In this document: piece by piece, positions 1 to 9,300 of the stretch
Layout: every line of letters begins with the position of its first letter
Numbering within the stretch: the stretch's first letter is position 1
Assembly: GCF_002303925.1 (NCBI RefSeq)
Contig: NZ_MRCS01000001.1
Coordinates: 233,114-297,113, forward strand
Direction: 5' to 3'
Length of the DNA stretch: 64,000 bases
Source: Pseudomonas sp. ACN8
Lineage (GTDB): Bacteria; Pseudomonadota; Gammaproteobacteria; Pseudomonadales; Pseudomonadaceae
Notes under the pieces: model-generated
Seen by the model: the letters and a program-made list of their open reading frames with translations, nothing else
What the model was told of the DNA's origin: nothing
Databases searched by the model: none
Program-made: the position numbers and the translations under genes

Positions 1-1307
1 TGGATCGATTCGGCGATCGGGATCGACTTGGCGTTGGCCAGGGAGCAGAAGTCGCCGCCCGGGCAGCAGATGATGTCGGTCAGCAGGCCGATGTTCGGCG
101 TGGCGAAGCCTTGCTCGCGCAATTCGCCCCACATGGCGAACAGCTTGTCCTGCTCGACGTCGGCCAGGATGATGTTCTGCTCGTGAGAGGTGCGCAGTTG
201 ACCGAAGCTGTAGCGGTCGGCCAGATCGGCCACGGCGTCGAGCTGTTTGTCGGTGATGTCGCCCGGTGCAACGCCGGTTGGCTTCAGGGACAAGGTCACG
301 GCCACATAGCCCGGCTTCTTGTGGGCCAGGGTGTTGCGCACGCGCCAGCGGGCGAAGCCCGGGTGCTGCTGGTCGAGTTCGGCCAGGGCGGCGCTCTGAT
401 TGTCCAGGGCCTTGTAGTCCGGGTCGACGAAATGCTTGGCGACGCGCTGCACTTCGGCTTCGGTCAGCGTGGTCTGGCCACCGCGAAGGTGCTCCATTTC
501 CGCATCGACTTTCTGTGCGAAGACTTCAGGCGTCAACGCCTTGACCAGAATCTTGATCCGCGCCTTGTACTTGTTGTCGCGACGGCCATAGCGGTTGTAG
601 ACCCGCAGGATGGCGTCGAGGTAGCTCAACAGGTCTTGCCACGGCAGGAATTCATTGATGAATGCACCCACCACCGGCGTACGGCCCAGGCCACCGCCGA
701 CCAGGACACGGAAGCCCAGTTCGCCCGCGGCGTTGTGCACCGGCTCAAGGCCGATGTCATGGACTTCGATGGCGGCGCGGTCGGAAGTCGAACCGTTGAC
801 GGCAATCTTGAATTTGCGCGGCAGGTAGGCGAATTCCGGGTGGAACGTGGTCCACTGGCGCACGATCTCGCACCATGGGCGCGGGTCGATCAGTTCGTCG
901 GCGGCGACACCGGCAAACTGGTCGGTGGTGACGTTGCGCAGGCAGTTGCCGCTGGTCTGGATCGCGTGCATCTGCACGGTGGCCAGTTCAGCGAGAATGT
1001 CCGGAATGTCTTCCACGGCCGGCCAGTTGAACTGCACGTTCTGCCGGGTACTGATGTGGGCGTAGCCCTTGTCGTAGTCGCGGGCAATCCTGGCCATCAT
1101 TCGCACCTGGCGCGAAGTCAGTTGGCCGTAAGGCACGGCGACTCGCAACATCGGCGCGAAACGCTGGATGTAAAGGCCATTTTGCAGGCGCAGGGGGCGG
1201 AATTCTTCTTCGCTCAGCTCGCCTGCCAGATAGCGTCGGGTCTGATCACGGAACTGCTTGACGCGGTCCTCGATGATCCGCTGATCGTATTCGTCGTATA
1301 CGTACAT
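1..1307 (-). CDS. cysI: Sulfite reductase hemoprotein (nitrite/sulfite reductase family), C-terminus outside the window
   Basis: Cytoplasmic siroheme/[4Fe-4S] enzyme that reduces sulfite to sulfide in assimilatory sulfur metabolism. The reading frame runs from ATG at 1307 (MYVYDEYDQRIIEDRV) to the window edge, 435 complete codons, so it is cut at the 3' end by the window and not by mutation. Seen: the ferredoxin-type half-domain with the HISTRQNVQFNW and GNCLRNVT stretches that bind siroheme, and near the cut the first cluster ligand pair CPGGDFC (Cys415 and Cys421); the second Cys pair must lie beyond base 1. The single-polypeptide form is the one pseudomonads use. The overlapping 421-codon frame on the other strand is a shadow. 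Family assignment is secure; preference for sulfite over nitrite is inferred from resemblance to Pseudomonas CysI. Confidence 0.93.
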   Translation of the reverse strand, partial: MYVYDEYDQRIIEDRVKQFRDQTRRYLAGELSEEEFRPLRLQNGLYIQRFAPMLRVAVPYGQLTSRQVRMMARIARDYDKGYAHISTRQNVQFNWPAVEDIPDILAELATVQMHAIQTSGNCLRNVTTDQFAGVAADELIDPRPWCEIVRQWTTFHPEFAYLPRKFKIAVNGSTSDRAAIEVHDIGLEPVHNAAGELGFRVLVGGGLGRTPVVGAFINEFLPWQDLLSYLDAILRVYNRYGRRDNKYKARIKILVKALTPEVFAQKVDAEMEHLRGGQTTLTEAEVQRVAKHFVDPDYKALDNQSAALAELDQQHPGFARWRVRNTLAHKKPGYVAVTLSLKPTGVAPGDITDKQLDAVADLADRYSFGQLRTSHEQNIILADVEQDKLFAMWGELREQGFATPNIGLLTDIICCPGGDFCSLANAKSIPIAESI

Positions 1308-1600
1308 ATAAGTCCTGTTCTCAGGCTTGGGCCGGTCGGAAACAGCGGCGTATTTTGGCTTGCTGGCGTCCGATAAAACCTCGGCAATTCTGCGCGCACG
1401 GCCGCGCACTCCCTACGGAGCCGGGGCAAGATACCAGTTTGCAGTTATGCGTAAAAGTGATGTTTGAGCATATGTAAAGAACCAAATCGCCTAATGAGAA
1501 TCGTTGTTGCAAAGACCCTGTTTGTGATGCGGGCAATCGTCGTCTTTACTCTGCTCGAGTCTTTATGCAATCACCGATAAAACCGACAAGAGGCGATGCA
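1308..1600. other. Intergenic region upstream of cysI and the 37-residue membrane protein
   Basis: About 290 bases that must hold the cysI promoter (leftward) and the promoter of the small gene at 1601 (rightward). I see no convincing sigma-70 pair. A stretch at 1490-1508 (CTAATGAGAATCGTTGTT) matches 13 of 19 positions of the Fur consensus, which is too weak to call an operator. Confidence 0.4.
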
Positions 1601-1714
1601 ATGAGCAACCCAACCAAAGCACGGAAAAGCGATAGCACTGTTGATGCATGGGCCATTTTGTTCCTGATCATTCTGGTCGTGGGGACGGCTGTTTTCTGGG
1701 TCAGTCATCAGTAA
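1601..1714 (+). CDS. Small single-pass membrane protein, 37 residues
   Basis: ATG at 1601 has a strong Shine-Dalgarno AAGAGG (1588-1593) seven bases upstream, and the frame ends with TAA at 1712-1714. The protein is a short charged head (MSNPTKARKSDSTVDA) followed by one hydrophobic segment (residues 17-34, WAILFLIILVVGTAVFWV) and ends SHQ. It has no signal peptidase site, so it is probably an inner-membrane protein with the basic N-terminus inside. No function is known to me. The good ribosome-binding site, the sensible transmembrane layout and the position between two real genes support it as a gene. It is too short for most automatic callers. Confidence 0.6.
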   Translation: MSNPTKARKSDSTVDAWAILFLIILVVGTAVFWVSHQ

Positions 1715-1792
1715 GCGACCCCGTCCGGGCCCGGTTCCGACGATTGTCTGACAAAAACCGGAAAAATCGCCGTTTTGCGGATGTTCGCTGGC

Positions 1793-1798
1793 TATAAT
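1793..1798 (+). promoter_or_regulatory. Candidate -10 box of the periplasmic binding protein gene
   Basis: A perfect TATAAT lies 32 bases before the ATG at 1830. No good -35 stands at the usual distance. The box overlaps an upstream in-frame ATG at 1797, which argues that translation starts at 1830 and not at 1797. Confidence 0.45.
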
Positions 1799-1829
1799 GC
1801 GCGGCGAATTTCCGGGGCTCGGACGACCA

Positions 1830-2915
1830 ATGTTGAAGTTTCTGTGTGGCATATTACTGACACTGGGCATGGTGGTGGGACATTGTGCCCAGGCGGCGTC
1901 TGTGCTGTTCCTGAACCCGGGAACCCCCACGGAAGCGTTCTGGATGAGTTACTCGCAGTTCATGCAGGCCGCGGCGACCGACCTGGGGATGGATTTGCGC
2001 ATCCAGTATTCCGACCGCATCTCTGAAAACACCATCGGCCAGGCTCGCGAAGCCCTTCAGGGCCACCATCGCCCCGACTACCTGGTCTTCGTCAACGAGC
2101 AATACATCGCCCCCGAAATCCTGCGGCTGGCCAAAGGCAGTGGCGTGAAGCTGTTCATGGTCAACAACGCCCTGACCCCGGATCAGATGAAGTTGATCGA
2201 CGCCCGTCCAGACAAATATCCCGATTTGCTCGGCAGCCTGGTGCCCAACGACGAGGAGGGCGGCTACCTGATGCTCAAGGAGTTGATCCGCCAGCACGGC
2301 CCGGTGGCCCCCGGCCAGACCATCGAGTTGCTGGCTTTTTCCGGATTGAAGATCACCCCGTCCGCGCAATTTCGCGAGAAGGGCATGCGGCGTGCCTTGG
2401 CCGAGCACCCCGAGGTGCGTTTACGGCAACTGGTGTACGGCGGCTGGACCCGGCAGCGTGCCTATGAGCAGGCCAGGTTGCTGTTCAAGCGCTACCCGCA
2501 GACGTCGCTGGTCTGGGCCGCGAATGACGAAATGGTGTTCGGCGTGATGCAGGCGTATGTCGAAGCGGGAGGTGTGCCAGGCAAGGGCGCGCTGTTCGGC
2601 GCGATCAACAATTCACCCGCGGCGTTGCAGGCGCTGCTGGACCATCGCCTGAGTGTCTTGCTGGGCGGGCACTTCAGCCTCGGTGGCTGGGCGCTGGTGC
2701 AATTGCATGACTACGATGAAGGCGTGGACTTCAGCCAGTACGGTGGCCGTGATCGCCAGATCCCGTTGTTGCAACTGATCGATCGGACACAGGCCAGGCG
2801 ACTGCTGGCGATGGGCACTGCGCAGGACTTCGGCGTGGATTTCCACAAACTCTCGGCCAAGGGGCGTCCCGCGTCCTGGCGTTACCCGTTCACCCTGCAG
2901 ACCCTGATGCACTGA
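1830..2915 (+). CDS. Periplasmic substrate-binding protein, sugar/LacI type (Peripla_BP_4-like)
   Basis: A 361-residue secreted protein. The N-terminus MLKFLCGILLTLGMVVGHCAQA is a Sec signal peptide with cleavage near residue 22. The rest has the alternating beta/alpha pattern of type 1 periplasmic binding proteins (SVLFLNPGTPTEAFW, YLVFVNEQY, SLVWAANDEMVFGVMQA, LFGAINNSP). I chose ATG 1830 over the in-frame ATG at 1797 because 1830 begins the signal peptide and 1797 lies inside the -10 box. No permease or ATPase gene is adjacent, so it may be an orphan binding protein or the sensory partner of a signalling protein elsewhere. The ligand cannot be read from the sequence. Confidence 0.75.
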   Translation: MLKFLCGILLTLGMVVGHCAQAASVLFLNPGTPTEAFWMSYSQFMQAAATDLGMDLRIQYSDRISENTIGQAREALQGHHRPDYLVFVNEQYIAPEILRLAKGSGVKLFMVNNALTPDQMKLIDARPDKYPDLLGSLVPNDEEGGYLMLKELIRQHGPVAPGQTIELLAFSGLKITPSAQFREKGMRRALAEHPEVRLRQLVYGGWTRQRAYEQARLLFKRYPQTSLVWAANDEMVFGVMQAYVEAGGVPGKGALFGAINNSPAALQALLDHRLSVLLGGHFSLGGWALVQLHDYDEGVDFSQYGGRDRQIPLLQLIDRTQARRLLAMGTAQDFGVDFHKLSAKGRPASWRYPFTLQTLMH

Positions 2916-2921
2916 GTACCG

Positions 2922-3140
2922 TCAAACCCCGGCCAGAAGCAGTACCAGCTTGACGATGCCGAACAGCGTCAATGCAAACACCGCCGTGAACACAATCCCC
3001 AGAATCACGAAATGACTCGGCTTGCCGTGAGTGAAATCACGGGCCCGGTTCTTCCCGCTCTGCACCCCAAACGCCGCCGCCATGACACTGTGCAGCATTT
3101 GCCAGAAGGTCGGTGGCTTGTTGTTGCCCGGATCGTCCAT
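2922..3140 (-). CDS. DUF2970 family inner-membrane protein
   Basis: 72 residues, convergent with the binding-protein gene (six bases apart). It has the family pattern: a helical segment FWQMLHSVMAAAFGVQSGKNRARDFTHGKPSHFVI followed in residues 45-70 by a hydrophobic helix (LGIVFTAVFALTLFGIVKLVLLL). The GVQS...RDFTHGKP block is the family hallmark. Function is unknown in the family. Confidence 0.75.
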   Translation of the reverse strand: MDDPGNNKPPTFWQMLHSVMAAAFGVQSGKNRARDFTHGKPSHFVILGIVFTAVFALTLFGIVKLVLLLAGV

Positions 3141-3234
3141 AAAACCCTCGCCTGAAATTGGGTCCCCACAGCATAGCCAATCTGCCGATTCATGCCGTGG
3201 CTGCCTGAAACGCTTTGTCTCGCCTTTTCGAACT

Positions 3235-3254
3235 TGCGGTAACTATGTACCGCA
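3235..3254. promoter_or_regulatory. Inverted repeat upstream of the giant effector-like gene
   Basis: Perfect 7-bp arms TGCGGTA and TACCGCA separated by six bases, 54 bases before the ATG at 3308. It could be an operator or a hairpin in the 5' leader. No regulator is known. Confidence 0.3.
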
Positions 3255-3307
3255 GGTGTCCAGGCTCGGGGTGGTGTCCTGTCGCTCCATTTACCAGGAG
3301 AGACAGT

Positions 3308-6300
3308 ATGAGCATTTCATCCCGCACTTCGTCCCCGACGTCGAAGGTGCAGTCGCCTATTGAAGGTTCAGTGTCGAAGCCGTTGCTGCCCGACAAAAGC
3401 AGTATGCACAGTGAATTGCTTGAACGCATGACCCCCGATTGGTTGATCGACGCCACGTCGCCAAGGCGCGCCGCGATCAAAGATAGCGCAACACGCCTGC
3501 CTGACTGGTACCGGCACGCATCCGGCGCGCAACAGCAGGCACTGAGGGAATGCTTCAACGCCAGTTTTATCTCGCAGACCCGGCTGGACCAGGCAATGTC
3601 CGCGCTGCACGACGCCGAAACATTCGCCGGGCCGATATTGACCAAGGCTCTCAAGGACAGGTTCTCGATCGACGTCGATGTCAACAAGACCTGGGTGTGC
3701 CTGCGGCGCCCCCTGGAGGTTGGCGTGCTCGAAGTCGAAATCACGTCTTTCGAGGTGTTGAAGCTGTCCTTGCTCCAGGCAGCATTGCACAACTTTGAGG
3801 CCTCGGAGTGTGAAGAAGGGGCCTTCCACCGTGATTCAGGCTTCGTCGTCGAAACGTCGACCCCCGGTACATTCCGGGATGTTGCGCTGGACATGACGGT
3901 CAGGCAGTTCTTGTCGCTGTGCAGAACCCTGGACATCGGAGCACAGTATCAAACCTGCGTGAACGGATTTTTCCAGCCAGCCGATACGCAGGCGCAAGCC
4001 AACCTGCGCGAGCAATTCATCGACAGCCAGAAAACCGCGATGAGGGCGGCTGCCGAGTTGGCGTTGTTGAAAAAGGACATCGAACCGCAAGACTATTCGA
4101 TGATCCTTTCGGTCATTGGCGGGGAAGTCCATCCCCGGATGGGCGACAGACAGGTCTGGTTCCGCGACCTCATCTTGATGAAGCGCCGGATGACCGGCTG
4201 TGTGGTGTTCAGCATCAGCGAACAGTATCGCTACACCAGCGATTTCATCGTCTACATTCCCCATGATCCCGAACATCCGCTCAAGCGCTACACCTCGGCG
4301 CAGTTGCGTGACGAATTCAAGCGCCAGTTCACGGCCGGCAATTCACGGTCCGCAAGCGATGGCAAGCCGACCGCGCACCAGCGGTTTTTCAGTCAATTCG
4401 TGGCTTACGCCGACCGCCCTTACTACTTCAGCCAGTTCACCCGCAAGGCCGCGGATTCTCCGAGCGATCCGTTGCACTCCATCTGGGTCAAGGTCGCCCG
4501 GTACATTCCACCGGCCTCTACGTTCGTCGGTATCAAGGAACTGCCCCCTGAGACCCAGGGCAAGCGCGAACCGGTGGAAGATCCTTACCTGGACCCAATG
4601 GGCACGACGCGTAAAGACGTAGCCGGAATCTGGTCCGCCAACACCGATCTGTGGACTTATCTCTACGAGCAAAACCGCGCGAAGGTCATTGCCGATGCGC
4701 GCAGCCATGCCGTGCCCTCGGCTGACGTCGATGCAAAGGTGCGGGCAGAAAAGCTCAATCACCTGCTGGAAATCGGCATGCTGGGCTTGAACATGGTGTC
4801 GATGTTCGTGCCGGTGCTGGGTGAGATCATGCTGACGGTGATGGCCGGGCAATTGCTGTATGAATCGTTCGAAGGGGTTATCGAATGGAGCGAAGGTGAT
4901 CGCGTTGCTGCCAAGGCGCATTTGGTCGATGTGGCAGAAAACCTGGCGCTGATGGCGGTAATGGCCGGGGGCGGCAAGGTACTGGGCAAGAGGGTGCGGG
5001 TTGCACCCGAGCCCATGATCGAAGGGCTGGACGCCATCAAGCGCCCCGATGGTGCGACACGGCTGTGGAAACCCGACCTGAAGGCCTATGAGTCCAGCGT
5101 TGTGTTGGACGATGAAATCGCCCCCAATGCCCTGGGACAGTTTCGTGCGAACCGCAGGACTTACATCCGCCATGCGGGCAAGGTGTATGAGATCACCTTT
5201 GATTCATCGGTGAGAAAGTGGCGCATCAAACACCCTTCCGATACCGGGGCCTGGCGACCGATTCTCGAACACAACGGCCACGGTGCCTGGCGCCATACGC
5301 TGGAGCGTCCTCTGAAGTGGGACCGACTGACCCTGTTGCGGCGCATGGGCCATGCGACCGAAGCCCTGACGGACGAACAACTGCTCACCATCGCCGATGC
5401 CAGCGGTATCAGTGACAATGCCCTGCGCAAGATGCACTTGGATCACCTGCCTCCACCTCCGGGGCTGGCCGATTTGTTGTCGGCGTTCGAGGCTGGCCCG
5501 GGGAGCACCGAGGCGGGCAAGGGGCCGGTGGCGATGTTGCAGCGTGCTTGCCCGGGGCTGAGTGAATCCGCTGCCCACAGGGTGTTGCTCGATGCCAATG
5601 CCGAGGAACTGGCGCGGTGGCAAGCGACGCGGCGGATCCCCTTGAACATGCTTGAAGAGGCCCGCTGGTATGCACGGCAAGGGCGCGTCAACCGTGCATT
5701 TGCCGGGTTGCCTCTGGAGCGCATGGCGTCGGCGGACAGCCGATGGCTTGCACTGCATTCCCTGGAAAAGCTGCCGGGCTGGTCCGACAGCGTGCGCCTG
5801 GAAGTGCGCGACGGCCACGTCGAGGGGCCGCTGATCGATGGCATTGGCAGTGAGACTGCCGACACGCGCAAATATGTGGTCAAGAAAGGGCCGGCTTACC
5901 AGGCGTTTGATGAGCGCGGTGAGGCGCTCAACGGCATTCCTCGAGATGGCGACAATTTTTACTCGTCGATCATGCATGCCTTGCCCGACGAGGCGCGCCA
6001 GGCGCTGGGCGTTCCCCACGTGGCTCAGGGCAGCCAGTTGCGCACGGCAATCATCGACCATGCCTTCGCCCATCGTGCCGAGCTGGCACAGAGCCTGGAG
6101 GCACGTACTGACAAGCATGCGACGTTCAAGCCGCCGGTTCGGGTCAACGAACGGTTGGTGGGGTACTACGCCAGCGGGCGCGGGCAAGGGATCAACCCTT
6201 CGCTGGCAACGCGGGTACGGGATGTCTATCCGGCGCTGACCGAACAGCAGGCCAACGGATTTGTCCTGGCGCAGTTGCGGGCGGGAAAAACCGACGCGCA

Positions 6301-9300
6301 GATTTACGGTTTGTTGCAGGCCCGCCTGCGCGAGTGGGAGGCGCTGGAAACGACGCTCGATCATTGGGTTGGCGAGCCATCGTCGGGCTCTGCCCTGGAG
6401 CGCATGTTGGGCGGCAAGGCCTCGGTCGCGCAGAGTCTCAAGGATAGCTGGCGCAACTCGCCGTTGGCCGCGGAGCACGCGCGCTTCACATTGCTTGACC
6501 TGACCTGTGATGAAGCGCTGCCTGCGTTGTCGGCGGATTTCTCCCATGTGCGTGATCTGTACGTCCGGGGCCGGTGCATCACCGACGCCAATGCCGATGC
6601 ACTGCTGGGCAATTTCCCCAGGTTGAGAAAACTGCGGATCACCGCCACGGGTAATCAGTTCAGCAATGTGCCCGAGGTCATCGGCAGGATGCCGGAGCTC
6701 ACCGACCTGAACCTGTATTCATCCGCTCCCTACGCCGCCGACATGCCGTCGAGGCTGGGTGCGCTGACCAGGCTTGAGTACCTCAATGTCCATTGTTCGG
6801 GGTTCGCGCCGATTGCGCTGGATGTCAGCCAATTGCGCAATCTGCGCCTGTTGGAAGTGCTTGCACCTTCGTTGTTTGAATGGCCCGCCGGGGTTCTCGA
6901 TCTGCCGCGACTTGAGCGATTGAATCTCAAGGGCACCGGGATCAGAACCTTGCCCGACGGCATTTTCAGCGGACATGAAAAGCTCTGGTCCGGACTGTCG
7001 CTGGACTGGTCGAATTTCCTTCGTGAAAACTTCAGGCCGGCGTATGAGTACGCCAAACGGCAATCCCCACACCGTGTTGATCTCGAGACAATGGTCAGTG
7101 ATTACAGCAAGGGTGAGTTGAGACGCCTTGGGGATGGCTCCAACGAGAATTACGAGGCGTTACTCACTCAGTTTGTCGAGCAGTGGCAGGACGCCGAGGC
7201 GAGGTACAGGGCGATCGAAGCCTTGAGTGAGCAACACCATGTACTCAACCGCAACCTCAACGACTGGTCCTATCGTGTGTTTAAGGTACCGACGGCGATC
7301 AACGAAATGACAGGTCGGACATTGGCGGCGAATTCCCTGAGAGCCTGCTGGCGCAACGGCGTTTTCAAGCGCTACGGCGCCACAGTCAATGCCTCGGTGC
7401 TCGACTTGCCCAATCTGGGGCTCAGTGATTTTCCCGAGCTGCCGGCCGGTGCTTTCCAAGAGGTGCGAACGTTGTATCTGAGGGGGAGTAAAGCGCCCGC
7501 AGCACAGATTCGCGGTTTCATCAGCGGGTTTTCCGGTCTTCAAGCACTCGACTTGCGTAGTTGCGGCCTGACTGAAATCCCCATCGGCCCCGGCGATCTC
7601 GGAAAATTGACTCAGCTGGATCTCTCCAGTAACGGGATTGTTGTCGATCCAGGGGTTCAGCAAGGTCTTGATGGGTTGCAGACGCTTGAGTATCTGGACC
7701 TGAGCAGCAACCCCCTGAACACCCTGGACCTCAGCGCAATGACTCACCTCAAGGCCTTGAACCTGCGCGCGACTGGGCTGAGGGAATGGCCGGCAGGTGC
7801 TCAGAGCTTGCCGGAGCTGACCTGGCTGGACTTGCGCGACAGCAGGATTTCCGAGCTGCCGGTGGCGGTGCTGGAAAACGAGGTGTTGCTCAAAACCAAT
7901 CTCGGCGGTTCGCCATTGACCCCTCAGGCTGGCGCAATGCTCCGGACCGCCTGGCAGCGAACGGAATTGGCCAGGGGGCTGCCAGAGGGCACCCTGCAGC
8001 GGTTCGACATGGAACCGATACCGCTTGCTTTCCCTCCGCCCGAGAGTGGGTTTTCCATTGCGCAGCATTTGCTGGTGCTGCCTGAGGTTCCGGCGGGAGA
8101 GGGGGGCGAGGTTCTGACAAAACGCCTGCAACGTTTGAAGCCGACACTGGCCGATGACGAAGCCTTGCAAGCACTGGAACAGATGCGTGAGCGCGGGGCG
8201 ACCGAGGTGCAAATCAGCGAGCGCCTTGCCGGTTGGGAACAAAGCTTCGAAGCGCTTATCCGTCAGTTGAATGGCTGGATCTTTACACGGGGAGTCCGCG
8301 GCACAGGCTGGACAACGTCCTCAAGCATTCGCAGGTTGGGCGCCTTGCGCATCCTCGAATGCTGGCGCGAAGGCCTGGCTGGCGTGGAGAGGGTAGCCGA
8401 TGCCGTATTGGATCTGAGCGGCCTGCAACTGGGTGATCTCCCGGAGATGCCGACAACGTTCGAGCACGTCGGCAGGTTGAACCTGACCGGTGTAGTACTG
8501 ACCCGGGCAGGCTCCGACGGGTTCCTCACCGCCTTTACCCGGCTCAAGACCCTGGAACTCAACGGCAATGGGCTGGAGGCCATACCCGAGCCGGTCCAGC
8601 ACATGGGTACGCTCGAGCGCCTTGAACTGACTTCGAACCGGCTGAGTGATGCCGAACACCTGTACGCCTCGTTGAGCAATCTGGAACGTCTGAACCGTCT
8701 TGACCTGGGCTACAACGAACTGGACTCCTTCGATCTCGACATTTTCGAAGCGCTGGTGACACTCGATCTGCGCAATAACTATCTGACGCAATGGCCGGGG
8801 GGCGTGCTGGATGCGGCCCACCTCAGAGTCCTGAATCTGAGTGGTAACTACATCACATCGGTTCCGGCGCAGGTTCTGGATGGCAATCACAACGTCCTGA
8901 TGATCGGCATCGACCTGAGTGACAACAACCTGGCGCTCGAGAGTCTCGAGCGCTTGAGGGCCTACCGAGACTCGGGAGCACGGGACACCGTGCTGGGGAT
9001 CTCGCGGACTGAACTCGACGAGGCGCTGGATGATGCTCACGACCAAAGCGACAGCATCGAGTCGGATGAAGAGCTGCCTGAGGTTGAGCCTGATTCCGCG
9101 CAAAAGGCCCCTTGGTTAAGCAATTTGACCCCGGAGGAGTTGGCCGGTAAAAGCCGGATCTGGGATCAACTGGCGGCCGAGCCGGACAATGCCGCGTTCT
9201 TTCATTTGCTATCACGATTGCAGGACACCCAGGAGTTCCGGGTGGCCAATGCCGACTTGACGCGACGGGTTTGGACAGTGATGGAAGCCGCGGCCAGTAA

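Noticed and set aside
111..1376. Long open frame (421 codons) on the plus strand
   Set aside because: Complete shadow of cysI; no family resemblance and no ribosome-binding site.
1490..1508. Fur box ahead of the small membrane protein
   Set aside because: 13 of 19 matches is within chance for a sequence of this length; no iron-related gene is near.
3215..3307. 31-codon upstream extension of the giant effector gene
   Set aside because: Shine-Dalgarno AGGAGAGA is placed for ATG 3308, and the extension contains the inverted repeat at 3235-3254.
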